From contig JAUMBQ010000004.1 in NCBI GenBank assembly GCA_032119595.1, positions 1 through 64,000 of the forward strand: 64,000 bases of DNA, written 5' to 3'. The notes under the pieces are model-generated. The model had not been told where the DNA came from and searched no databases. It saw only the letters and a program-made list of their open reading frames with translations. Shown here in pieces: positions 1 through 7,799 of this stretch (position 1 is its first letter; every line of letters starts with the position of its first letter). Made by a program: the position numbers and the translations under genes. The stretch comes from JAGIBJ01 sp032119595. GTDB taxonomy: Bacteria; Actinomycetota; Thermoleophilia; Solirubrobacterales; Solirubrobacteraceae.

Positions 1-1
1 C

Positions 2-37
2 ATCGCGCTGAAGCTCACCCCCAAGCCGACCGTCTAG
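2..37 (+). CDS. C-terminal end of an upstream gene (partial)
   Basis: The first bases read in frame as IALKLTPKPTV followed by a TAG stop at 35-37, fifteen bases before the start of the lipase gene. This is most likely the tail of a gene whose body lies outside the window. Only eleven residues are visible, so no function can be given and the frame itself is only a reasonable guess. Confidence 0.35.
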   Translation: MALKLTPKPTV

Positions 38-51
38 CGGAGGACCTCGAT

Positions 52-1314
52 ATGTCTCGCATCCTCACACCACGAATCGGCGCTCGGGTCGCAGCGACGC
101 TCGCAGGGCTCCTGCTGGCTTCGCCGCTGCTCGCCGTCACACCCGCTTCGGCGGCGGTCGCTCCGCCGATCGACCGCTCGTTTGCGGCGCCGACGCCCAA
201 CCTCGAAGCCGACCCGTTCTACACGCCCCCGGCGACGATCCCGACGGGCAACCCGGGCGACATCATTCGCGCCCGCGTGTCCAACGCCGGTCCGCCGAAG
301 GCGCGCGCACTCGCGAACGCCTGGCAGGTCATGTACCTGTCGACCGACGCGCTCGGCAACCCCAACGTCGTCACGGGCACCATCCTGGTTCCCAAGGACG
401 CTGATCCCAAGACGGTGCCGGTCGCGGCCGTCGCCCCGGGCACGACCGGTCCGGCGTTCCGCTGCACCGTCTCGCGCTACATCAACTCGGGGGCGTTCTA
501 CGAGCAGCCGTCGGTCAACCAGATGCTCGAAGCCGGCTACGCCGTGGCCGTCACCGACTACGAGGGGTACCGTCAAAACCCGCAGACCAGCTACATCATC
601 GGCAAGCCGATGGGTGCAGCCGTGCTCAACGCGGTGCGTGCCGCTACGCGCCTGCCGGAAGCTGACCTCTCGCCCACCCCGAAGGTGGTCGTTCGCGGCT
701 ACTCCCAGGGTGGCGGCGCGACGATGTGGGCGGGCCAGATGGCCTCGACCTACGCTCCGGAGCTCAACATCGTCGGCATCGCCGGCGGCGGCGTTCCGGC
801 CAACATCTCGCTGGTCGCGATCGCGTTGCAGAAGGCTCCGGCCTTCGGGTTCCTGCTTAACGCCCTCATCGGCCTGGACAACGCCTACCCGGACCTGCTC
901 CTCGACAACTACCTGACGCCGACCGGCAAGACCACCGTTCAGCAGATGGAAAACGACGACTGCACCGTCGAGCTCTTGCTCAACTACGCAGGCAAGCAGA
1001 TCTCCGACTACACGACCACCAGCCCCCTGAGCACCACCCTGTGGCGCTCCAAGGTGCTCCCCAACACGCTCGGTTCCGAGAAGATCAACGTCCCGGTCTA
1101 CCAGTACCAGGGCACCGTCGACGAGATCATCCCCTACGGCCAGGCGACGGTCTTGCGCGATCAGTACTGCGCCCTCGGCGTCGACCTGCAGTGGGCCGAA
1201 ATGCCCGTCGGCCACATCACCGGCGTCGCCCGCGGCAACGAAGGAGCCTTCCAGTTCCTCCAGGACCGCGTCGCCGGAAGGCCGACCACGCCGAACTGCC
1301 CAGCGGCCGGCTAA
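52..1314 (+). CDS. Secreted lipase (secretory lipase family, alpha/beta hydrolase)
   Basis: A 420-residue exported serine hydrolase, probably cleaving lipid or other esters outside the cell. The N-terminus is a signal peptide (residues 1-35, hydrophobic core TLAGLLLASPLLAV, then an ASA-type cleavage site). The nucleophile elbow is GYSQGG with Ser218; the likely acid is Asp357 in GTVDEIIP and the likely base His388 in PVGHITG. Length and motif order fit the LIP/secretory lipase family seen in actinobacteria and fungi. The ATG at 52 is preceded by GGAGG at 39-43, which supports the start. A second member of the family lies at 14180-15391. The natural substrate cannot be told from sequence. Confidence 0.88.
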   Translation: MSRILTPRIGARVAATLAGLLLASPLLAVTPASAAVAPPIDRSFAAPTPNLEADPFYTPPATIPTGNPGDIIRARVSNAGPPKARALANAWQVMYLSTDALGNPNVVTGTILVPKDADPKTVPVAAVAPGTTGPAFRCTVSRYINSGAFYEQPSVNQMLEAGYAVAVTDYEGYRQNPQTSYIIGKPMGAAVLNAVRAATRLPEADLSPTPKVVVRGYSQGGGATMWAGQMASTYAPELNIVGIAGGGVPANISLVAIALQKAPAFGFLLNALIGLDNAYPDLLLDNYLTPTGKTTVQQMENDDCTVELLLNYAGKQISDYTTTSPLSTTLWRSKVLPNTLGSEKINVPVYQYQGTVDEIIPYGQATVLRDQYCALGVDLQWAEMPVGHITGVARGNEGAFQFLQDRVAGRPTTPNCPAAG

Positions 1315-1731
1315 CCCGGGCTCTGTCCCGTCGCCTCGGTGGCGGGGGGACCAACGGACTGCGACCCTGAGCGCCTCGCGCCTCCACCAGCACGGTGGGG
1401 GCGCGGGGCGCTCGTCGTTGTCGACTGAACCGCCTGCAGGAGCGGCCGGCCGGGTTCCCAGCGGTCGACCCATCCCGCGTCAACAAGCGTTGAAGTGCGA
1501 CAAATTCCCGGCGCTATGCGGCGCTATGCGGCGCTTTGTGCCGCGCGAAACGGCGTGCGGCGCCGGTGGCGTGGGCGGGCCCATGAAGAGCCTGCCCCAC
1601 CACCAACACCGGTTAGAAAGGCTGAGCTAGCATCTGCCTCCCACGGTCCACCGTAGGTAGCCTGAGCGCTCTTCGTTGCGGTCAGTGCTCTGCAGTGCCG
1701 GTCGCGGGCGTTCACTCCCGCGATCCGTGGG
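1315..1731. other. Convergent intergenic region, 417 bases
   Basis: This lies between the 3' ends of the lipase and of the hypothetical gene on the other strand. I see no convincing gene in it. It holds a short tandem decamer repeat at 1509-1538 and several GC-rich inverted segments that could act as terminators for both genes. Confidence 0.6.
1509..1538. repeat. Three tandem decamers, CGGCGCTATG
   Basis: Two perfect copies of CGGCGCTATG are followed by a third with one change (CGGCGCTTTG). The last copy runs into TGCCGCGC, so a short GCGGC/GCCGC hairpin forms at the right edge. It is one of several local tandem repeats found at convergent gene junctions in this window. Confidence 0.7.
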
Positions 1732-2109
1732 TCAGGCGGCTTGGTCGAGCGCGGCTTCGACATGCCGCGTCATGTGCAGGCTGTCGAGGGCCTGGTCGCC
1801 GGGCGCGGAGTCGTAGGTGATCATCAGGATCAGGCGGTGCGGTGCGGGGGCATCCGGAGCGCGGTCAGCGACGATCGTGACGGCGACGGAGGTGACGTGG
1901 ATGCTCGTCGCGACGGGGTTCTGAACCCACATTTGCTCGAGGTAGCGGTTGATTCTCGCGGCGGCGTCGGCACGCGGGGGGCCGCCGGCGAGCGGCACCG
2001 AGATGTGGGCCTGGCCCGGCAGGGGCGATGAGGTTCTGTTCAGCGGCCAGAGCACCTGGAGGGGGCGCCGGAGAAGGTCGACTGCAGGGACGGCAGTGGC
2101 TGGCGACAT
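1732..2109 (-). CDS. Hypothetical protein, 125 aa
   Basis: I do not recognise this family. The protein has no signal peptide or membrane segment and looks like a small soluble alpha/beta protein; the stretch TSIHVTSVAVTIVAD followed by HRLILMITYD would make two beta strands. The ATG at 2109 is preferred over a TTG-initiated form that would begin at 2154. It follows the hydroxyacid dehydrogenase gene on the same strand with a gap of about 70 bases, so co-transcription is possible. Confidence 0.55.
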   Translation of the reverse strand: MSPATAVPAVDLLRRPLQVLWPLNRTSSPLPGQAHISVPLAGGPPRADAAARINRYLEQMWVQNPVATSIHVTSVAVTIVADRAPDAPAPHRLILMITYDSAPGDQALDSLHMTRHVEAALDQAA

Positions 2110-2182
2110 GCTGAGATGGGCCGGGGGAGGTTCGTCGTCGATGCCTCTAGTCAACCGGATCGTGGGTGAGTGCAGCGCCAGT

Positions 2183-3121
2183 TCACCCGGTCGCCGCCGG
2201 CCGCGGGGTTGCGTCGGCCACCAGGTTGTCTGGCAATGCTCCGGCCGCGAACTGGGCGATCTGCGCGGCAGCGATCTCGGCTGCGCGCTGCTGGAACCCG
2301 AGGGTGTCGCCGCCGACGTGCGGCGTGAGCAGGAGCCCGGGTGCGTCCCACAGCGGGTGGCCTGCGGGGAGCGGCTCTGGGTCGGTTACGTCGAGGGCCG
2401 CCCGCAGGCGGTGCGCTTGCAGTTCGGCCAGGAGGGCATCCGTGTCGACGAGCGCGCCTCGGCCCGCGTTCACCACGATCGCGCCGTCGGGCAGTGCAGC
2501 GAGGAAGGGTGCGTTGATCACGTGCCGGGTCTCGTCGGAGAGCGGCAGGACGGCGACGACGGCGTCGGCCTCGGGCAGGTGAGCGGCGACGTCGCGCAGG
2601 GCGATCACGCCCTCGCGCGCGGTGCGGCCGACGAGCGTGGTCTCGGCGCCGAACGGGGCGAGCATCGCCTGGAGGTGCGTGGCTAGGTCGCCAGCGCCGA
2701 GGATCAGGACGCGCTTCTCAAAGAGCGAGTCGGTGGTCCGCGTGGCCCAGTCCTCGATGTCCTGGTCTTCCGCGAACTCCTTGAGTTCACGCAAGATCGA
2801 CAGCAGCATGGCCACGGCGAGCTCTGCCGTTGCTCGGCCGTGCGCGCCGCGCGCGTTCGAGATCGCCACGCCCTCGGGCACGCGGCCCGCCCACGCATCG
2901 ACTCCCGCGCTTTGGGTTTGCACCAGCCGGAGCTTCGGCAGGTGCGCCATGAGCTCCAGGAGCGTGGGGGCGTGCTCGGTCATCGTGATGATCGCCTCGG
3001 CCTCGAGCGCGGCCTCAGACGGAGCTGGGTCGGCCGGATCGAACGGGATGGCCGCCAGGCCGTCGATCGCGTTGACCGCGCTGGCGATCAGGTCGGTGGG
3101 CGTCAGCACGAGCAGCGGCAC
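2183..3121 (-). CDS. D-isomer-specific 2-hydroxyacid dehydrogenase
   Basis: A 312-residue NAD(P)-dependent oxidoreductase that would interconvert a 2-keto acid and a D-2-hydroxy acid. The dinucleotide-binding turn is LGAGDLATHL, where the usual third glycine is alanine. The catalytic triad of the family is present: Arg in NAGRGALVD, Glu in TDPEPLPAGHPLW and His in TPHVGGDT. The protein is shorter than phosphoglycerate dehydrogenase and lacks an ACT domain, so it belongs to the short glyoxylate/hydroxypyruvate or phenyllactate-like group. The start is GTG. Substrate is not determinable. Confidence 0.85.
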   Translation of the reverse strand: MPLLVLTPTDLIASAVNAIDGLAAIPFDPADPAPSEAALEAEAIITMTEHAPTLLELMAHLPKLRLVQTQSAGVDAWAGRVPEGVAISNARGAHGRATAELAVAMLLSILRELKEFAEDQDIEDWATRTTDSLFEKRVLILGAGDLATHLQAMLAPFGAETTLVGRTAREGVIALRDVAAHLPEADAVVAVLPLSDETRHVINAPFLAALPDGAIVVNAGRGALVDTDALLAELQAHRLRAALDVTDPEPLPAGHPLWDAPGLLLTPHVGGDTLGFQQRAAEIAAAQIAQFAAGALPDNLVADATPRPAATG

Positions 3122-3210
3122 GCCCCGGAGGCTAGGGCCGCCCAGGGCTCGCTCGCGCCGTGGGCTGTGTTTGGCTGGCTATCCGGGCTGTTCTCAATCC
3201 ACGATGGCTG

Positions 3211-3253
3211 GCCGGGTCGGCCGGGTCGGCCGGGTCGGCGCTGACGTCAGCGC
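3211..3253. repeat. Three GCCGGGTCG repeats next to a 16-bp perfect palindrome
   Basis: Three perfect head-to-tail copies of GCCGGGTCG (3211-3237) abut GCGCTGACGTCAGCGC (3238-3253), which is a perfect palindrome. The palindrome covers the stop codon of the Arg-rich membrane protein gene on the minus strand. A terminator role is unlikely because there is no loop or T-run; a protein-binding site or a simple expansion repeat are both possible. Confidence 0.6.
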
Positions 3254-3723
3254 GGGGACGCGAGCTGCGTGATCGCGTCGGTGGTGGCGTGCGCTGAGAG
3301 GGCGGCTGCGCCGGCGTCGGGGACGCTGGTGAGCGTGGCGGCGAGCAGGCAGGCGAGCGCGACGAGGGTGATCACGATCGCGCGGAGCAGCTTGGCCGTG
3401 CGCGAGCGATTCGGGACGACCGGAGTGAGCTGCACCCGCGGCTGCACGGCGCGCGTCAGGTGGCGCGGACCGGATGCGCTGCCACGACGACCGGTCGACG
3501 TGCGGCGCTCGCTACTGCGACGGTCGACCCGGGCGTGCGACCGCCGGTCGTGGGACCGCCGTTCGTACCGTCGGCGATCGGGAACGCCCTCCGGCGGTCC
3601 ATGGTCGGCGTTGCGCCGGTCGACGCCACTTCGAACGCGACGGTCGCGCGTCGACGCCTGCCGGGCGAGCTCAAGGTCGGCCGGGCCACGCGTCGCGGCA
3701 CCTTCTGCAGGGGAACGGGGCAC
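3247..3723 (-). CDS. Small Arg-rich protein with one C-terminal membrane segment
   Basis: A 158-residue protein that I cannot assign. Residues about 30-85 are dominated by a degenerate DRR repeat (DRRYERRSHDRRSHARVDRRSSERR is the pattern, broken by Ser/His/Thr). A single hydrophobic segment, LLRAIVITLVALACLLAATL, follows near residues 113-135, and the tail is Ala-rich. This suggests a membrane-anchored protein with a long basic cytoplasmic domain that could contact nucleic acid or acidic phospholipid. The repeated Arg codons could also be a compositional artefact, so coding status is moderately sure only. Confidence 0.5.
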   Translation of the reverse strand: MPRSPAEGAATRGPADLELARQASTRDRRVRSGVDRRNADHGPPEGVPDRRRYERRSHDRRSHARVDRRSSERRTSTGRRGSASGPRHLTRAVQPRVQLTPVVPNRSRTAKLLRAIVITLVALACLLAATLTSVPDAGAAALSAHATTDAITQLASPR

Positions 3724-3858
3724 CGGTCAGAGGATGGTGGGGACGGGGGAGGGGCGGTGTGGGTGGGACAAAACCACGGATGCCATCAAAGGAACGGTAG
3801 CGCCGAAAACGCCGTTTGCAAGCACCTCGGCGCCAATCTGAGCATCCGTCAGGAAGTC

Positions 3859-3909
3859 GGTGTAACGGAACGATACGGTACCGATACTGGGGTACTCATC
3901 GTTACCACC
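3859..3909. promoter_or_regulatory. Possible operator: nested repeats around CGGTACCG
   Basis: The block contains CGATACGGTACCGATAC, a palindromic CGGTACCG core flanked by two direct GATAC copies. Outside it is an imperfect inverted repeat (GGTGTAACG at 3859-3867, CGTTACCACC at 3900-3909). It lies 140-190 bases upstream of the Arg-rich membrane protein gene. The arrangement is typical of a repressor site, but the regulator is unknown. Confidence 0.3.
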
Positions 3910-3952
3910 TTGCCTGCTGCGCGAACCCGCCAAAACTGGACGGACCGTTTGG

Positions 3953-4897
3953 TCAGAACGTAATGACCACTTTGCCGAACTTTCCTCCGGCCTTGAAATG
4001 CGCATAGGCGTCGGCGGCCTGCTCGGCGGGGTACGTCTCGGCGATCGGGACAGCAATCCGGCCCCGATCGACGAGCGGGAGGAGCTCCCGCTCCACGGCG
4101 CGCGCCGTCGCCGCCTTCTCCTCGAGCGGCCGCGAGCGCAGCGTGCTCGCCATGATGCTGCCGCGGGCGCCCATCAGCGCGAGGAGGTTGAGTTCGGCCT
4201 TGATGCCTCCGCCGACGCCGATGATCGCGATCCGGCCGTTCATGGCCAGCGCCTTCACGTCGTCGTTGATGTTGGGGCCACCGATCAGCTCCAGGACCAC
4301 GTCGAACGGGCCGAACCCGAGGTGCTCGCCGGGGCGGGTCACGACCTCCGCGCCGAGGTGCTCAAGGCGCTCGTCGAACTGCTCGTGGCGACTGGTCGCC
4401 ACTACCGTCGCGCCGAAGGCCCGGCCGATCTGCACGGCGGCGGTGCCGACGCCGCCCGCCGCGCCGTGCACCAGGAGTCGCTCTCCGGGCCGCAACCCGG
4501 CCTGCGTGGAGATCGCGTCGTGCGCGGTGGTGAACGCCTCTGCGAACCCGCCGGCTTCGACGATGTCGAGTGCGCCCGGGACCGGCATCACCTGCCGCTC
4601 GTTGCACGTGAGGAGCTCGGCTTGTCCGCCACCGCCGACGATGCCCATCACGCGGTCGCCCAGCTCAAAGCGCGTCGCGCCCTCCCCGAGCCCGACGACC
4701 TCGCCGGCAAACTCAAGGCCGGGGATGTCGTGCGGGGAACCGGGAGGTGCCGGGTACGCGCCTCGCACCTGAAGCAGGTCTGCGCCGTTGAGCCCAGCCG
4801 CCTTCACCCGCACGAGGACCTGCTGGAACCCAGGCTCCGGATCGGGGTAGTCGCCATTCAGGACGACCGCCTTGTCGACGATGGTGACCGCACGCAT
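3953..4897 (-). CDS. NAD(P)H:quinone oxidoreductase, zinc-independent MDR family
   Basis: A 314-residue medium-chain reductase. The N-terminal GroES-like part contains GLEFAGEVVGLGEG and the Rossmann part begins at GERLLVHGAAGGVGTAA, the AxxGxxG nucleotide-binding loop of the quinone oxidoreductase branch. The cysteines that bind structural zinc in alcohol dehydrogenases are absent. The closest style is the PIG3-like quinone reductase group. It is divergent from the helicase gene, with a 195-base shared upstream region. The physiological electron acceptor cannot be deduced. Confidence 0.85.
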   Translation of the reverse strand: MRAVTIVDKAVVLNGDYPDPEPGFQQVLVRVKAAGLNGADLLQVRGAYPAPPGSPHDIPGLEFAGEVVGLGEGATRFELGDRVMGIVGGGGQAELLTCNERQVMPVPGALDIVEAGGFAEAFTTAHDAISTQAGLRPGERLLVHGAAGGVGTAAVQIGRAFGATVVATSRHEQFDERLEHLGAEVVTRPGEHLGFGPFDVVLELIGGPNINDDVKALAMNGRIAIIGVGGGIKAELNLLALMGARGSIMASTLRSRPLEEKAATARAVERELLPLVDRGRIAVPIAETYPAEQAADAYAHFKAGGKFGKVVITF

Positions 4898-5092
4898 GTG
4901 GTGATCCTCGCAAGACGCAGGTCAGCGCGCCATAAGGCCACCTGGTCCAGGCAAGGCTGGGTTCGTCTCGAATCAGCGACGGTCCTGCGCCAGTTCTGCG
5001 GAGTCCATCTCAAAGACCCCGCTCGTAGCGGTTTTCCGGCTCGGGTGGCGCGTCGGTGCCGTCCGCCCGCTCCGTACAATCACCGTTCCTCG

Positions 5093-7021
5093 ATGAGCGC
5101 CGCCCCCACGACCACGACCGACCTCAGCGCCCTTCGGCCGTGGCAACGCAAGTCGGTCCTGGAAATGCGGGACTGGGAGTTCGGCACGTATCTCATCGCG
5201 GCGGCGCCGGGGGCCGGGAAGACGCGTCCCTCGCTGCATTTCGCGAAGGAGCAGCTCGAGGCCGGCAAGATCAAGCGGGTCGTGATCGTCTGCCCGACGG
5301 CGCCGCTCACCCGCCAGTGGGCGCAGGCCGCCTCCGACTACGGCCTTCAGCTCCTCCCGGATTCCGCCCACTTGGAGCCGCCGGGCGGCTTCCAGGGCGT
5401 CTCGGTCACGTACGCGCGCGTGGCGGCGAGCGCGAAGCGGTGGAAGTCGATCTGCACGCCCGACACGCTGGTGATCGCCGACGAGGCCCACCATCTCGGC
5501 GACGAGCTGGCCTGGGGCGAGGGCTTCACGAGCGCGTTCGCCCGCGCCGAGCGTTGGCTCCTGCTGTCTGGCACCCCGTTCCGCTCCGACCGCACCGCGA
5601 TCCCAGGTGCCGAGTACGACAACGACGGCTACGTCGTGCCAAACATCTCTTACAAGTACGGCGACGCGGTCAAGGACCGGGTCTGCCGGCCGATCCGGTT
5701 CATTCCGTTCGACGGCGTGCTGCAATGGGAGTCCGACGGGCAGGTGATCGAGGCCGGCTTCACGGATGCTTTGACCGGCGCCGAGGCCTCGCGTCGCTAC
5801 CGCACCGCTCTCTCGCTCGATCTCGAAGACGGCCTTCCGCGGATCCTCGGCCAAGCCGCGCTGCGCCTCAAATCGCTCCGTGGATCCAGCCACCCGGACG
5901 CCGGCGGGCTCGTGGTCGCGACCGACTCCGAGCATGCGCGCCGCATCGCCCGAATCCTGCGCGACGACCACGGCGAGGACCCGATCACGGTCCTGTACAC
6001 CGACACGCAGGCCCATAAGAAGCTCGCGGCTTTCAGCAAGTCGGATCGAGCGTGGATCGTGGCCGTGAACATGGTCTCCGAGGGTGTCGACATCCCGCGG
6101 CTGCGCGTAGGCGTCTACGCGACGACGGCCAAGACGCCGCTGATCTTCCGGCAGGTCGTCGGCCGGTTCGTGCGCACCATCCCCGGTCGCCCACCGACTG
6201 ACCGATCCTGGCTCTACATCCCGGCCGACATCCGCCTGCGTCAGCACGCCACGGACGTCGAGGACGACATCCGCCACCTCCTGATCCCGCAGGAGGAGGG
6301 CGACGGCTCCGAGCTCGACGAGGTGGAGGAGGAGCGCGAGGCCAAGCTCCCGGGTGAGAAGAAGAGCTTCAAGGCCGTCAAAGCCGACGTGCAGGTGCAG
6401 ATGGATCTCTTCGCCGGCCTCGACGGGGGCAACGGCAAGGGCGACAGCACCGACACCCACGCCGGCTTCATCGGCGGCAACGCGAGTGCCGACGCCGAGC
6501 GTGCTGGCGAGTCCGGCGACATCGGTCCGCTGGATGGTCGCGGCGTCACGGCGAGTGCGGCGAGTGAGCTCCAGCCCAGCGGCGGTCGCCCCAGCGCCGG
6601 GCTCCAGCGCGACGAGCACGGCCGGATCATCCGGCCCAGCGCGATCATGAATGGGTCGGCCACGCCGGCCGCGCCCGAGCCCGTGGTCGACTCGCTCGAC
6701 CCGTGGGCGGCGCTTGACGATGACGACGACGAGGACGACGACACCCCGGCGAAGTCGTGGCAGCGAGCCAAGCCCAAGAAGCGCAACGAGCCCGCGCCGG
6801 TCCTGGCCTCCGAGCGCCCAGCGTGGGAGCACCAGGAGATGCTTCGCAAGCGTCGCCACTCGCTCGTCTCCGAGCTGGCTCGCTCCACGAAGTCGAGCCA
6901 GGCCATGGTGAACCAGGAGATCAACAAGTCGATCGGCGTCGGCAAGGTCGAGCAGGCCACGAACGAGCAGCTCGAAAAGAGCATCGCCCTGCTGCTGGAC
7001 CGCCTCAGCAAGCGCCGCTGA
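5093..7021 (+). CDS. Superfamily 2 DEAH-box helicase
   Basis: A 642-residue DNA or RNA helicase/translocase. The Walker A loop is AAPGAGKT (residues 37-44), the Walker B box is DEAH (about 130-133), motif III is LSGTPFR, and motif VI is QVVGRFVR. The last 240 residues are not helicase core: they hold an acidic linker with a DDDDDEDDD run, and a basic helical C-terminus. The open frame extends far upstream (to 3998), but the ATG at 5093 starts exactly at the expected N-terminus, and the earlier part lies antisense to the quinone oxidoreductase. It stands alone, with no neighbour suggesting restriction or defence. Confidence 0.85.
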   Translation: MSAAPTTTTDLSALRPWQRKSVLEMRDWEFGTYLIAAAPGAGKTRPSLHFAKEQLEAGKIKRVVIVCPTAPLTRQWAQAASDYGLQLLPDSAHLEPPGGFQGVSVTYARVAASAKRWKSICTPDTLVIADEAHHLGDELAWGEGFTSAFARAERWLLLSGTPFRSDRTAIPGAEYDNDGYVVPNISYKYGDAVKDRVCRPIRFIPFDGVLQWESDGQVIEAGFTDALTGAEASRRYRTALSLDLEDGLPRILGQAALRLKSLRGSSHPDAGGLVVATDSEHARRIARILRDDHGEDPITVLYTDTQAHKKLAAFSKSDRAWIVAVNMVSEGVDIPRLRVGVYATTAKTPLIFRQVVGRFVRTIPGRPPTDRSWLYIPADIRLRQHATDVEDDIRHLLIPQEEGDGSELDEVEEEREAKLPGEKKSFKAVKADVQVQMDLFAGLDGGNGKGDSTDTHAGFIGGNASADAERAGESGDIGPLDGRGVTASAASELQPSGGRPSAGLQRDEHGRIIRPSAIMNGSATPAAPEPVVDSLDPWAALDDDDDEDDDTPAKSWQRAKPKKRNEPAPVLASERPAWEHQEMLRKRRHSLVSELARSTKSSQAMVNQEINKSIGVGKVEQATNEQLEKSIALLLDRLSKRR

Positions 7022-7122
7022 CGCGCCGCGGCCGCGGACCGGGCCCAATCACGGTCAGATTCAAGCCGTGCGGTCCCGCTCAGACCTGCTCGTGATCGGC
7101 GGGCGGCCGAGCAGCCCGGCGG

Positions 7123-7731
7123 TCAGTCGGAGGGAGCGTCCCAGGTCGTTCGAGGGCTGGTCTCCATGCCGCGCAGCAACGTCTCGATGATCTGAACGGC
7201 GTGGTCGACGGGGAGGGCTTCGGAGTGCACGCGGCGGGCGGCATGGAACGCGAGGGCGATCAGGGTCTCGGCCATGAGTTCGACGTTGAGGTCGGGTCGG
7301 AACTCCGACTGCTCTTGGCCTCGCTTGATCATCGCCGCGGCGATCGGTGTGAAGGTCGTCACGAGCCCGGCCTCGGGCAGGGGCTGGCTGGCCGCAGCCT
7401 TGGAGTAGCGCGTCTCGATCGGGAGTGCCACGCGGATGATCCGAAGCATCTGCTCGGTCAGGGTGGCGTCGGGCTCGTCGCTGCCGGGCGAGGGGAACAG
7501 GTGCTCCTGAAGCATCTCGCGGCCAACCTCCTCGAGTTCGCCGAAGAGCGCGTCTCGGACCGCCTGGACATCGGAGAAGTGGCGGTAGATGGTCGCGCGT
7601 GAGATGCCTGCCACGCTGGCGATGTCGATCAGGGTCGCGTCGACGTCACGTGCCAGAGCGATGGTCGCGGCGTCGAGGATGAGGTCGCGGTTGCGCAGCG
7701 CATCCGTGCGCCTGGGGCGGCCTTCGCTCAT
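7123..7731 (-). CDS. TetR family transcriptional regulator
   Basis: A 202-residue repressor-type protein. The N-terminal helix-turn-helix is textbook TetR (RDLILDAATIALA, then TLIDIASVAGISRATIYRHFSD). The C-terminal ligand domain is not diagnostic. The ATG at 7731 is chosen because the open frame upstream of it adds only Arg-rich sequence with no family match. It lies 68 bases downstream of the acyl-CoA dehydrogenase gene on the same strand, so it probably controls that gene and may sense an acyl-CoA. Confidence 0.85.
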   Translation of the reverse strand: MSEGRPRRTDALRNRDLILDAATIALARDVDATLIDIASVAGISRATIYRHFSDVQAVRDALFGELEEVGREMLQEHLFPSPGSDEPDATLTEQMLRIIRVALPIETRYSKAAASQPLPEAGLVTTFTPIAAAMIKRGQEQSEFRPDLNVELMAETLIALAFHAARRVHSEALPVDHAVQIIETLLRGMETSPRTTWDAPSD

Positions 7732-7799
7732 CGGTCGAAGGTAACGACCGCGCCCACGGACTGTTGAAAATGTGGGGGCTCGCGATGCCCCGCGCGGGG

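Noticed and set aside
3998..5092. Long N-terminal extension of the helicase reading frame
   Set aside because: It is antisense to the quinone oxidoreductase, is Arg/His-rich and has no domain; the ATG at 5093 begins exactly at the helicase family N-terminus.
4973..7048. 691-codon open frame on the minus strand across the helicase
   Set aside because: Shadow of a high-GC gene; composition is Arg/Gly/Asp-rich with no motif.
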